Assembly: GCF_028618595.1 (NCBI RefSeq)
Contig: NZ_JAQITE010000009.1
Location: 1-62,865, forward strand
DNA: 62,865 bases
Origin: Bartonella sp. AU18XJBT
GTDB lineage: Bacteria; Pseudomonadota; Alphaproteobacteria; Rhizobiales; Rhizobiaceae
Direction of reading: 5' to 3'
Part shown: piece after piece, positions 1 to 8,624 of the stretch
Layout of the letters: every line of letters starts with the position of its first letter
How positions within the stretch are numbered: the stretch's first letter is position 1
Translations under genes and position numbers: made by a program
Notes under the pieces: model-generated
Databases searched by the model: none
Told to the model about the DNA's origin: nothing
The model's input: only the letters and a program-made list of their open reading frames with translations

Positions 1-954
1 TCTCCACAATTGAGAGAGGCACTTTCAGTTTCTCAGTTTTTGACAACGCCTTCTACAGATGCGGTATTGTCTATGTCTGTGGCTCCAGCGATGGTGTTTC
101 ACAATGAAATGCAAACCGTGCGTGCGGGTAGAGGAATTCTAGATAAAAGTAAAAAGAATGCAGCTTTATGGAGCTATGCGATCAAGTCTAAAGAGAGTAT
201 TGCTACAGAGCATATAGATTTTAAGTTGGATCAGACAGGTATTGTTTTAGGGGTCAATAGTTTAAGCGAGTGGGAAAATGGAAAATTTTATATAGGTGGT
301 TTTGGCAGTTATGACCGCGCACGCATTGCGCATGCACGGGGTGGTATGAGTGGTATCAATACTTATGGTATTGGTGCTTATGTCACTTATTTGGATCATA
401 GTGGATGGTATCTCGATGGTATTTTAAAATATAATCATTATCAGAATACTCTAAAGGCAGTTTCAACGAATGGTTTAGCAATTGAGGGAAGTTATAGGCA
501 ATGGGCGGTGGGCACTTCCTTTGAAGCAGGTTATCGAATTCAGACGTCAAAGAGCAGTTGGTTGCAGCCTTATGGACAATTTACATGGTTGCAAGTTGAG
601 GGGAAAGAAATCAAATTATCGAATGACATGATAGGTGACATGCGTCCATTCACTTCATTACGCAGTGAGGTTGGCATATCTTTAGGATATGAATTTGGAT
701 CTCGCATGGATTTCTCATCAGTTGCGTATATTACAGCAGCATGGTTGCGTGAGCATAAAGATGACAACCATACATTGATTAATCAACGGCATTCATTTAC
801 CACTGACTTATCGGGGAATGCAGGTAAGTTAGGAGTAGGTTTGAGCAGTTTAGTGAGTGAGAAGTTAAAGTTATATGGTGAGGCACATTATGTTAAAGGA
901 CGTAAAACAAAACAGTTCCTTCAGGGTATTTTAGGTGTACGCTATAGTTTCTAA
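1..954 (+). CDS. autotransporter, C-terminal beta-barrel domain (5' end outside window)
   Basis: The reading frame is open from base 1, so the gene is cut by the window edge and only the last 317 residues are seen. It encodes the outer-membrane translocator of a type V autotransporter. It begins in the linker (SPQLREALSVSQF), continues through the TTPSTDAVL boundary motif, and ends in YSF, the C-terminal aromatic residue recognised by the BAM machinery. The DNA matches the 3' end of the gene at 4286-6850 except at three bases (892, 917, 939), two of which change an amino acid (V/I, F/S). The passenger domain, and so the function of the secreted part, cannot be judged here. Confidence 0.93.
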   Translation, partial: SPQLREALSVSQFLTTPSTDAVLSMSVAPAMVFHNEMQTVRAGRGILDKSKKNAALWSYAIKSKESIATEHIDFKLDQTGIVLGVNSLSEWENGKFYIGGFGSYDRARIAHARGGMSGINTYGIGAYVTYLDHSGWYLDGILKYNHYQNTLKAVSTNGLAIEGSYRQWAVGTSFEAGYRIQTSKSSWLQPYGQFTWLQVEGKEIKLSNDMIGDMRPFTSLRSEVGISLGYEFGSRMDFSSVAYITAAWLREHKDDNHTLINQRHSFTTDLSGNAGKLGVGLSSLVSEKLKLYGEAHYVKGRKTKQFLQGILGVRYSF

Positions 955-971
955 TTATATGGTTATTTTTT
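1..971 (+). repeat. near-identical repeat unit, copy 1 (partner 5897-6867)
   Basis: Bases 1-971 align without gaps to 5897-6867 at a constant offset of 5896. I see three substitutions, all in the last 80 bases. The match covers the beta-domain, the stop codon and 17 bases beyond it, then stops abruptly. The true left end lies outside the window. Confidence 0.95.
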
Positions 972-1315
972 AGTTATCGTTAAATGTATGATTGTTTTTA
1001 AAGGTCTTTAATAAAGGTTCAGAGAACAATTTTTCAGAGCATGCAGTTTCGCTTTTCATGATAAGCTGTATACACTTATATACTTTATTATGCATTGCTT
1101 TTTTCTTTGATAAGAAACTCCGATGAAATGCTAAAGAAGCACTATAAAAACGCCCTTATATTCTTGATTAAAAAAGTATTAAAAAAACTGTAAAGAACAG
1201 TTTTTTACGAAATAAGGAGGATTTTTAAGAAGGATTGTTTACAATCTAAGGTTGAAAATATGTTTTGTAGAGCTAATTACGTTTAGTGTCTATGCAGGTG
1301 TGAAGGGGGGAGGAT
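955..1315. other. intergenic, 361 bp between two autotransporter genes
   Basis: There is no credible gene. It holds the terminator-like hairpin at 1182-1206 and the leader of the next autotransporter. That leader includes a purine-rich GGGGGGAGG stretch just before the ATG at 1316, which serves as the ribosome binding site. Confidence 0.7.
1182..1206 (+). terminator. Rho-independent terminator-like hairpin
   Basis: A 10-bp perfect stem (AAAAAACTGT / ACAGTTTTTT) encloses a 5-base loop and ends in six T. It lies 230 bp past the end of the first autotransporter and 110 bp before the next start. Termination in either direction is possible because the stem starts with an A-tract. Confidence 0.55.
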
Positions 1316-3880
1316 ATGGCTCTACAATATAAATGGAAACGACATTGTTGGATACTCATGTTGAGCAGCTGTTTTGTGCAAGCTTCTGCTGCAAATGAGG
1401 GGGGGACAGCACTTTTTTGTCAATCTTCAAGTTATGAAAATGATAAAGTATTTCAAGATCAATACAATGAGGATATGAAAACAGGTAGATGCATACTTGG
1501 AGCCTCTAATGATGCCATGATAAGAACGCGCAATAAATTAGACTTTTTAAAAAAGCCTAGCGATTTTATCATGGATAAGGGCGTTAGAGTGTTTGCGAGT
1601 CAACAGGAGCTTGACAGCAGTCATCGTGACAATATCGGATATAATGTACAAGAACAAAATATTGCGTTTCTTAAAAAACCTGAACTTATCTTCATTAAAG
1701 ATGGGGCTCTGTTAGAAAATTATGTCCTTGATAATGAAGGTAAAGCATACATTTCAAATGATGGCGAGAGTGATAGCCCAGGACGATCCATTAATAATAC
1801 TGTAAGGAATGGTGCAGAGCTTTATGTGTATGCAGGAGGGCTCAGTGAGAATAGTAAAATTGAACATGGTGGAATTGAAAATGTTCAGGCTTTAAAGGGA
1901 AAACAAGGTTTTTCGAAAAATGCTGTTGTTGAAGAAGGCGGGCACCAAAGTGTTGGAAATGGAGGAAAAGTAGAGGGGACTAAAATTTATGGTGGCGAGC
2001 AGCTTGTTTTCGGCGAGGGGGATATTGGAGGAGAGGTTAAAGGGAGTAGTGCTTCTCATACTGTCATTTATGGTCAAGATGAAACACTAGGCCAACAAAA
2101 AGTATATGATGGCGGAAAAGTTTGGAATACGAAAGTTATGCGAGGGGGTGTACAAGAGGTTGGAAAAAAATCTCAAAGTGCTAAAAATGGTGGTTTTGCA
2201 TTTGACACAGAAGTTTTTGGCGGTGGTAAACAGCGTATCTTAGAAGGCGGTAAGGCTATTGGAGTTACTTTAAATGAGAGCGCTATTCAGGAAATATATA
2301 CTGATGGATCTGTAAAAAATTTAACAATGAATGATAAAACAAAATCATGGGTACATGCTGGAGCAACATTAGAAGGCAAGACACAGGTAAACCATTCTGG
2401 GCAGATTCATCTTTATGCTGGGAATGATCAACATCATACCATGGTAGAAGATATTATTTTAAATGGAAAAGATACAAAACTGTACTCTATTACTGATGAG
2501 TTTGATGGAAAAAGTTCTTTGATACAAAAATTAAGCGGTGAAGGAAGTGTTATTTTTTCGTTTACAGGTTCTGATCCATATTATTCTCAGCTTCATGTGA
2601 ATAATCTTTCAGGAAATTTACATTTCGCGTTCAATACGACGATTGCCCATAACCGTGGTGATTATCTCTTAGTTGAGAAAGGCTCTGGGAAACATACAAT
2701 AAGTGTTGTTGATTCTGGAGTTGAAATCACGGATCCTTTTTCAAATAAGCGTGATTTAATTACGGATAAAAGTGGTGGAGCGTATTTTACACTGACAGAT
2801 CTTAAGGGTGACAAAATTAATGCCATTGATGGTGGAACTTATATGTATGATTTGAAAGAAAGAAAGGATGAAAATGGAAAAGTTTGGTTTTTATCAGCAG
2901 ATCGTCTCAGTGGACCAGAAACCTCTATTCCAGATCCGGAAAATCCTTTTGTTCCTGGTGAAACATCAACAACCCCTTCTACAGATGCAGTGTTAACATC
3001 ATCTGTAGTTTCTGGACTTATTTTTAACAATGAGTTGCAAATTGTCCGGAATGGTAGAAAAATTTGGGACAGAAATAAGAAAGATATCGAACTATGGACT
3101 TATGGGATTAAGAGCAGAGAACGTGTTGCTACAGGCCATACACACTTTAAGCTTGGGCAAACAGGTTTAGTCTTTGGTGCTGATCATTTGAATGAATTAA
3201 GGCATGGAGAGTTGTATGTCGGTGGTTTCGGTAGTTATGATCAAGCACGTATTTCTCATGCACGAGGTGGTGATAGCGATTTGAGCTCCTATAGTATTGG
3301 AACTTACGCAACTTATTTTGATCATCGTGGATGGTATATGGATGGTGTTTTGAAATATAATTATTACCGAGATAATTTGAAAGCCATCTCAACGAATAAC
3401 TTAGCTATTCAAAGTCATTACAATCAGTGGGCGATAGGTGGATCATTTGAGATTGGTTGTTATTTTACACCAGCGCAAAATACTTGGATGCAGCCTTATA
3501 TCAAGCTAACAGGTCTACAGGTTGAAGGTAAAAAAATAAAACTTTCCAATGGAATGGTAGGTGATCTAAGCCCATTGATTTCATTCCGTAGTGAAGTTGG
3601 ATTAACTGCAGGGCATGAATTTTTTGTGAATTCAGAAACTTCATTAACAGCTTACATTATGGCAGCTTGGTTGCGTGAGAATATAAATAATAATCATGTG
3701 ACAATTAATAACCAGTATAAATTTATTACAGATTTATCAGGCAGTGCGGGTAAATTGGGAATTGGTTTAAACGGTACGGTCAATGATAAACTAACACTTT
3801 ATGCGGAAGCACATTATCTGAAAGGACATAAGATTAAAAATGCTCTGCAAGGTATTTTAGGATTACGCTATAGTTTCTAA
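1316..3880 (+). CDS. autotransporter with AIDA-type repeat passenger
   Basis: This is an 854-aa type V secreted surface protein. Residues 1-25 form a signal peptide (basic KWKRH, hydrophobic core, cut after ASA). The passenger (about 26-540) holds glycine-rich repeats of the GG-x-Q-x-V type seen in AIDA-family right-handed beta-helices. A Pro-rich linker near 530-550 leads to TTPSTDAVL and a barrel of about 300 residues ending in YSF. The ATG at 1316 has a strong ribosome binding site. The barrel is clearly paralogous to the two flanking genes, and passenger segments such as the GQQ-VYDG-VW region are shared with 4286-6850. Bartonella autotransporters include adhesins and the angiogenic factor BafA, but I cannot tell from sequence whether this is one of them. 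Confidence 0.92.
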   Translation: MALQYKWKRHCWILMLSSCFVQASAANEGGTALFCQSSSYENDKVFQDQYNEDMKTGRCILGASNDAMIRTRNKLDFLKKPSDFIMDKGVRVFASQQELDSSHRDNIGYNVQEQNIAFLKKPELIFIKDGALLENYVLDNEGKAYISNDGESDSPGRSINNTVRNGAELYVYAGGLSENSKIEHGGIENVQALKGKQGFSKNAVVEEGGHQSVGNGGKVEGTKIYGGEQLVFGEGDIGGEVKGSSASHTVIYGQDETLGQQKVYDGGKVWNTKVMRGGVQEVGKKSQSAKNGGFAFDTEVFGGGKQRILEGGKAIGVTLNESAIQEIYTDGSVKNLTMNDKTKSWVHAGATLEGKTQVNHSGQIHLYAGNDQHHTMVEDIILNGKDTKLYSITDEFDGKSSLIQKLSGEGSVIFSFTGSDPYYSQLHVNNLSGNLHFAFNTTIAHNRGDYLLVEKGSGKHTISVVDSGVEITDPFSNKRDLITDKSGGAYFTLTDLKGDKINAIDGGTYMYDLKERKDENGKVWFLSADRLSGPETSIPDPENPFVPGETSTTPSTDAVLTSSVVSGLIFNNELQIVRNGRKIWDRNKKDIELWTYGIKSRERVATGHTHFKLGQTGLVFGADHLNELRHGELYVGGFGSYDQARISHARGGDSDLSSYSIGTYATYFDHRGWYMDGVLKYNYYRDNLKAISTNNLAIQSHYNQWAIGGSFEIGCYFTPAQNTWMQPYIKLTGLQVEGKKIKLSNGMVGDLSPLISFRSEVGLTAGHEFFVNSETSLTAYIMAAWLRENINNNHVTINNQYKFITDLSGSAGKLGIGLNGTVNDKLTLYAEAHYLKGHKIKNALQGILGLRYSF

Positions 3881-4285
3881 ATATGTGTATGCACGGCTGA
3901 TTAACTTTATGAATGTAATTGCTTTGCAAGCTTAAACAGATAATGCTCGATTTTGTCTTCTCGAGAGTGTAAAGATCTTCTCAAACAGTAAGGATATCTT
4001 TATACTCTCCTTTGAAGGCACGGGCGTTTTTTTTTCATCTATAACTTCAAATGTTGCAAATTGTTTCTTGAACTCAAGTTAACAATTTGAATTTTATTCA
4101 TATTTTCTTCCTGAAGCTAGAACTTTCTAACTGCTTATATATGCAACTTAAAGTTGTTTATATTAAAAAATACACTTAAAAAGTGTTTTTAAACATAAAT
4201 AAAACACATTACGATACAATCTAGGGCGAGTTACCTACGGAGCCGTGGGATATTTTTCTAAATAATTGAGAGTGGAGTGTCGATA
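3881..4285. other. intergenic, 405 bp between autotransporter genes
   Basis: There is no coding signal. It contains the strong hairpin at 3963-4009, then AT-rich DNA and the leader of the next autotransporter. A GGAG at 4274-4277 sits 8 bases before the ATG at 4286. Confidence 0.7.
3963..4009 (+). terminator. long hairpin, probable terminator
   Basis: GAGAGTGTAAAGAT pairs with ATCTTTATACTCTC: 14 bp with one G-T wobble, around a 19-base loop. It lies 80 bp after the autotransporter stop codon. A run of nine or more T occurs about 20 bases later rather than directly after the stem, so termination is likely but not textbook. Confidence 0.5.
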
Positions 4286-6850
4286 ATGCAGTATAAACAT
4301 AAGTTAAGTTTTTCAGTATTGATGATCAGCAGTGGTCTTGTACAAGTTGCAAGTGCAGTTGAAAGCAGGAATGGAGAGTTAACAATAGTAGAACATGTAG
4401 GAAATGGAGCAGAGATACCAAAAGGTTCAGCACTAATTACAAATAATTTGCCTAGGAGTAAGAGTAAAATTGGAGATGGCAGTGTTGAAATTGTTGAAAA
4501 TGGAGCAACTTCTGTAGGTTCTACTATTGAAAAAGGAGGGATGCAAATAGTTACACGCGGAGGAAATGCTATAGATGCTAAAATCCTTGGTGGTAAGCAG
4601 TTTACTCATGAAGAAAAAGGTCTTGATCTTACAAGCGTGGAGAGAAAAAGTAGTGCATATAATTCCACAGTTTCAGGGGATGGTGGAGTAGTGGGACAGC
4701 AGAATGTGTATGATGGAGCGTGGGTTTGGTATACGAAAGTGGGAGATAACGGAGAACAAAATCTTTACTCGGGAGAAAGAAAAGAGGGGGGGAAATCAAT
4801 ATATGCTGAGGTCTCTGGGAATGGGAGACAGCACGTCTTAGCGTTAGGAGAATCTTATGCTACTACTTTGAAAGATCACGCTATTCAAGTCGTATATCCT
4901 CAAGGGTTTGTGGATGGTCTGACTATTAACAGCTCTGCTAAATCGTGGCTCCATGTTGGGATACAAGATGTCCTTGGAGAAGTAAGGGTCAATGATCACG
5001 GAGAACTTTATTTATTTGCTGGTGATAGGACAAATCATACGACTAAGAAAAAAATTCCTATAGAAAGAAGAGCTGAAGAAACAATATTTGAGGTTGGTGA
5101 ACGAAATATAGGAGAAAAACCTCAGATTGAAATTGAAGATTTAGGGGGGCAAGATGGGACTGTTATTTTTACTTCTATCCCGTATGATCCACGACATATT
5201 TCACTTCATGTTGAGAAACTTTCAGGGAATTTACATTTTCGATTCAATATTAGTGCTATGGGGGATTCGAGTGATTACTTGTCGATTGATGAGGGCGCAG
5301 GTAATCACAAAATAAGCGTTGCAGATTCTGGTCGTGAAATTACAGGTCTTCTCTCACAGAAAAATGGTTGGGCCACAGAGATTAATTTAGTTACTGATAA
5401 AGTTGGAGGTGCTAGGTTTACTCTGGAAGATCTTTCGGGTACGGACATTACTGCTGTCGATGGTGGAGCCTATCAGTATGTTTTACGAAAGAGAGAAAGG
5501 TGTGCTGATTCTAGTGGTTATTCTACAATTTGGTATTTAAGTTCAGCCTCTGAAGGTACGACACGTTCGAATACTGAAACACAGTGTGTAAACAAGAAAA
5601 CGAAGATTCCTCTTGTATTGTCTGATCAAGGTGCTTCTTCTAGAGGAAAAAATACCGGTTCTCGTAAATCTACTGCAAAACAACCAGCTAAACCACGTCC
5701 TCCACGTCATTTAAGAGAAACACAAAAGGTCTCTAATGTTTCTGTATCTCCCTCTCAAGAAAATCGGACTCATGTGAAGTCCTCTCCAGCGAGTCCTCAT
5801 CCTCTTTCTGATGGAAAGCAACAAATTGCTGTTTCAGAATCTTCTCAATCTTTAGCCGATCAAATGATTTTGCGTCCAGTTCATAAAGAACAACCGTCTC
5901 CACAATTGAGAGAGGCACTTTCAGTTTCTCAGTTTTTGACAACGCCTTCTACAGATGCGGTATTGTCTATGTCTGTGGCTCCAGCGATGGTGTTTCACAA
6001 TGAAATGCAAACCGTGCGTGCGGGTAGAGGAATTCTAGATAAAAGTAAAAAGAATGCAGCTTTATGGAGCTATGCGATCAAGTCTAAAGAGAGTATTGCT
6101 ACAGAGCATATAGATTTTAAGTTGGATCAGACAGGTATTGTTTTAGGGGTCAATAGTTTAAGCGAGTGGGAAAATGGAAAATTTTATATAGGTGGTTTTG
6201 GCAGTTATGACCGCGCACGCATTGCGCATGCACGGGGTGGTATGAGTGGTATCAATACTTATGGTATTGGTGCTTATGTCACTTATTTGGATCATAGTGG
6301 ATGGTATCTCGATGGTATTTTAAAATATAATCATTATCAGAATACTCTAAAGGCAGTTTCAACGAATGGTTTAGCAATTGAGGGAAGTTATAGGCAATGG
6401 GCGGTGGGCACTTCCTTTGAAGCAGGTTATCGAATTCAGACGTCAAAGAGCAGTTGGTTGCAGCCTTATGGACAATTTACATGGTTGCAAGTTGAGGGGA
6501 AAGAAATCAAATTATCGAATGACATGATAGGTGACATGCGTCCATTCACTTCATTACGCAGTGAGGTTGGCATATCTTTAGGATATGAATTTGGATCTCG
6601 CATGGATTTCTCATCAGTTGCGTATATTACAGCAGCATGGTTGCGTGAGCATAAAGATGACAACCATACATTGATTAATCAACGGCATTCATTTACCACT
6701 GACTTATCGGGGAATGCAGGTAAGTTAGGAGTAGGTTTGAGCAGTTTAGTGAGTGAGAAGTTAAAGTTATATGGTGAGGCACATTATATTAAAGGACGTA
6801 AAACAAAACAGTCCCTTCAGGGTATTTTAGGTGTGCGCTATAGTTTCTAA
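4286..6850 (+). CDS. autotransporter with AIDA-type repeats and Ser/Pro/Lys-rich linker
   Basis: This is an 854-aa type V autotransporter. I chose ATG 4286 because GGAG lies 8 bases upstream; an in-frame GTG at 4277 overlaps that site. Residues 1-24 are a signal peptide ending VASA. The passenger (25-420) has GG-containing beta-helix repeats and paralogous blocks shared with 1316-3880. Residues about 425-548 are a low-complexity linker rich in Ser, Pro, Lys and Arg, absent from its neighbour. The barrel starts at TTPSTDAVL (about 552) and ends YSF. Its last 320 codons are nearly identical in DNA to the gene at 1-954, which suggests gene conversion or a young duplication. Its ligand is unknown. 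Confidence 0.93.
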   Translation: MQYKHKLSFSVLMISSGLVQVASAVESRNGELTIVEHVGNGAEIPKGSALITNNLPRSKSKIGDGSVEIVENGATSVGSTIEKGGMQIVTRGGNAIDAKILGGKQFTHEEKGLDLTSVERKSSAYNSTVSGDGGVVGQQNVYDGAWVWYTKVGDNGEQNLYSGERKEGGKSIYAEVSGNGRQHVLALGESYATTLKDHAIQVVYPQGFVDGLTINSSAKSWLHVGIQDVLGEVRVNDHGELYLFAGDRTNHTTKKKIPIERRAEETIFEVGERNIGEKPQIEIEDLGGQDGTVIFTSIPYDPRHISLHVEKLSGNLHFRFNISAMGDSSDYLSIDEGAGNHKISVADSGREITGLLSQKNGWATEINLVTDKVGGARFTLEDLSGTDITAVDGGAYQYVLRKRERCADSSGYSTIWYLSSASEGTTRSNTETQCVNKKTKIPLVLSDQGASSRGKNTGSRKSTAKQPAKPRPPRHLRETQKVSNVSVSPSQENRTHVKSSPASPHPLSDGKQQIAVSESSQSLADQMILRPVHKEQPSPQLREALSVSQFLTTPSTDAVLSMSVAPAMVFHNEMQTVRAGRGILDKSKKNAALWSYAIKSKESIATEHIDFKLDQTGIVLGVNSLSEWENGKFYIGGFGSYDRARIAHARGGMSGINTYGIGAYVTYLDHSGWYLDGILKYNHYQNTLKAVSTNGLAIEGSYRQWAVGTSFEAGYRIQTSKSSWLQPYGQFTWLQVEGKEIKLSNDMIGDMRPFTSLRSEVGISLGYEFGSRMDFSSVAYITAAWLREHKDDNHTLINQRHSFTTDLSGNAGKLGVGLSSLVSEKLKLYGEAHYIKGRKTKQSLQGILGVRYSF

Positions 6851-6867
6851 TTATATGGTTATTTTTT
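5897..6867 (+). repeat. near-identical repeat unit, copy 2 (partner 1-971)
   Basis: This is the second copy of the 971-bp direct repeat. Differences from copy 1 fall at 6788 (A for G), 6813 (C for T) and 6835 (G for A). Similarity ends in the T-run after the stop codon. Confidence 0.95.
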
Positions 6868-7244
6868 TTGATTGATCTCAATGTGTGTAGGAGAATTTTC
6901 AAACCTAGATCGGAGTGTCTAGGTTCGTCCTCTTTAAAGAAGAAGGCTTTCAAAAGGTATATATTTTGCACGTTAGGATTTTCTTATGACGTTTTATTGC
7001 TTCAATGATAAATTTGATAAGAGGCATTTAAGATTATGTAAGAAGGTTCAATATTTATTGAGAGTCGGTAGCACATCTTTATAATGGGATAAGCAATTAC
7101 AGGTATTTCTGTTAAAGTTTTCTTTATAATTCATTCTATATTTTTGAGAATTTATGTAGATTTTTGTAGAGTCACTTGGCAAAGGGCTCCTTGCTCGCTA
7201 TAGAAATGGCGAGAGAATATTATAAATGAAATAAAGGTGGTTAA
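6851..7244. other. intergenic, 394 bp between autotransporter and ndk
   Basis: No gene is seen. It contains a hairpin at 6902-6925. A short palindromic element, CTCGCTA / TGGCGAG (7194-7213), sits in the ndk leader about 30 bases before the ndk start and could structure the 5' UTR. Confidence 0.6.
6902..6925 (+). terminator. hairpin after the autotransporter gene
   Basis: AACCTAGA pairs perfectly with TCTAGGTT (8 bp, 8-base loop), 50 bp past the autotransporter stop. Only a weak T-rich stretch (CCTCTTT) follows, so its role as a terminator is plausible but unproven. Confidence 0.4.
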
Positions 7245-7667
7245 ATGGCTTTAGAGCGTACTTTTTCGATGATTAAACCAGATGCAACCCGTCGTAATTT
7301 GACTGGCGCAATTACTAAAATGCTTGAGGATACGGGGCTGCGTGTCATTGCATCTAAACGTGTCTGGATGAGCAAACGTGAGGCTGAAAATTTTTATGCT
7401 GTTCATAAAGAACGTCCTTTTTTTAGTGAATTGGTTGAATTCATGTCTTCTGGTCCAAGCGTTGTACAAGTTTTGGAAGGCGAAAATGCAATAGCTAAAA
7501 ACCGTGAAGTAATGGGGGCTACGAATCCCAGTGATGCAGAAGAAGGGACAATTCGTAAGGTTCATGCTTTATCGATTGGCGAAAATTCTGTCCATGGATC
7601 CGATAGTGCTGACACGGCAAAAACAGAAATCGCCTTTTGGTTTTCTAATGTAGAAATTGTTGGTTAA
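7245..7667 (+). CDS. ndk: nucleoside diphosphate kinase
   Basis: This is a 140-aa cytosolic enzyme that passes the gamma phosphate of ATP to nucleoside diphosphates through a phospho-histidine, balancing NTP and dNTP pools. The start [10 protein letters not shown], the nucleotide-binding [14 protein letters not shown] and the active-site histidine H117 in NSVHGSDS are all present, and the length is normal for the family. AAAGGTGG precedes the ATG. It is a single gene closed by a strong terminator at 7685-7719. Confidence 0.98.
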   Translation: MALERTFSMIKPDATRRNLTGAITKMLEDTGLRVIASKRVWMSKREAENFYAVHKERPFFSELVEFMSSGPSVVQVLEGENAIAKNREVMGATNPSDAEEGTIRKVHALSIGENSVHGSDSADTAKTEIAFWFSNVEIVG

Positions 7668-7684
7668 TAAAGCGTATATAGAAA

Positions 7685-7719
7685 GCAAAAAACCGAAACA
7701 CAATATTTCGGTTTTTTGC
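7685..7719 (+). terminator. Rho-independent terminator of ndk
   Basis: GCAAAAAACCGAAA and TTTCGGTTTTTTGC form a perfect 14-bp stem with a 7-base loop, 18 bases after the ndk stop. A- and T-tracts on the two arms make it potentially bidirectional. Confidence 0.9.
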
Positions 7720-7814
7720 TTATAAGATTATAGACTTTTTGGGAAGCATAGGGAGCATTCATTGTTTTTTTAGCTTTTAATATTGCAACTTCTTTTGTGA
7801 GAATATCAATTTTT

Positions 7815-7920
7815 TAAGAGCTTTTATCTACACTCCGCCCTTACTTGTAATGTACAAAAAAGTGTTTTATTGATTTATCATTAATAGATTTAAAATGAAT
7901 CAATCTTATGCTATTCTCAT
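7815..7920 (+). repeat. dispersed intergenic repeat, copy 1
   Basis: This lies in the 304-bp gap between ndk and pgsA, which holds nothing else but the ndk terminator. It shares with the copies at 20.7 kb and 53.9 kb the ordered blocks TTTTATCTACA, CTTGTAATGTACAA, TTTTATTGATT, TTAAAATGAA-AATCTTATG and ATTCTCA. The copy is degenerate and its ends are approximate. Confidence 0.55.
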
Positions 7921-7971
7921 CTCTTATTTAAGTGCAAAAAGATAAATTATCATTATAAATCCCCATACTAT

Positions 7972-8553
7972 TCATAGGATAACGTGTTTTAAACCTGCAC
8001 GAAAATAATCCCATCCTGTCCACAATGTAAGGAGGGCAGAAATCCACAGCATAGTAATGCCAAACTCTACTGTGTAAGGGAAAATTTTATTACCGGCTGG
8101 TCCAGCTAAAAGAAATACAATAGCGATCATCTGTACAAAAGTTTTCCATTTTGCAAGACGAGAGACAGGAACACTCACTTTTAACTCAGCCAAATATTCA
8201 CGTAATCCTGATACAAGAATTTCTCTGCAAAGAATGATAATAGCTGCCCATAGTGTCCACCCTGCGATAGTACTGTCTGCGGCAAGCAAGAGCAAACAAG
8301 CAGAGACGAGAAGTTTATCGGCAATTGGATCTAACATGCGACCAATATTGGATGTTTGTTCCCAAATACGAGCAAGGTAACCATCAAGAAAGTCAGTAAT
8401 GGATGCAACGATAAAAATGGAAACAGCAATCCAGCGAGTGATATCACTTGATTGTAGTCGCCCTTCTAAAAAAAAGCATGCAACAACCATTGGAACGGCA
8501 ACAATTCGTGCATAAGTCAAAATATTTGGAAAAGAAAAAGTATGATTTTTCAT
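7972..8553 (-). CDS. pgsA: CDP-diacylglycerol--glycerol-3-phosphate 3-phosphatidyltransferase
   Basis: This is a 193-aa inner-membrane enzyme that makes phosphatidylglycerol phosphate, the first committed step to phosphatidylglycerol and cardiolipin. The CDP-alcohol phosphotransferase signature is intact (TDFLDGYLAR, then GRMLDPIADK), with several hydrophobic segments. It lies 71 bp downstream of uvrC on the same strand, the usual rhizobial uvrC-pgsA pair. The moaD-moaE genes that often follow in relatives are absent. Confidence 0.95.
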   Translation of the reverse strand: MKNHTFSFPNILTYARIVAVPMVVACFFLEGRLQSSDITRWIAVSIFIVASITDFLDGYLARIWEQTSNIGRMLDPIADKLLVSACLLLLAADSTIAGWTLWAAIIILCREILVSGLREYLAELKVSVPVSRLAKWKTFVQMIAIVFLLAGPAGNKIFPYTVEFGITMLWISALLTLWTGWDYFRAGLKHVIL

Positions 8554-8624
8554 GGAGCCATTTTAATTCTTGTGAAAGAGAATATATTTCCTAAACGTAA
8601 CAAGGCGAAGGTTATGAAACAAGC

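Noticed and set aside
570-767. Antisense open frame of 65 codons, duplicated exactly at 6466-6663
   Set aside because: It is opposite the autotransporter barrel and is duplicated only because the sense gene is. It has no ribosome site or family similarity.
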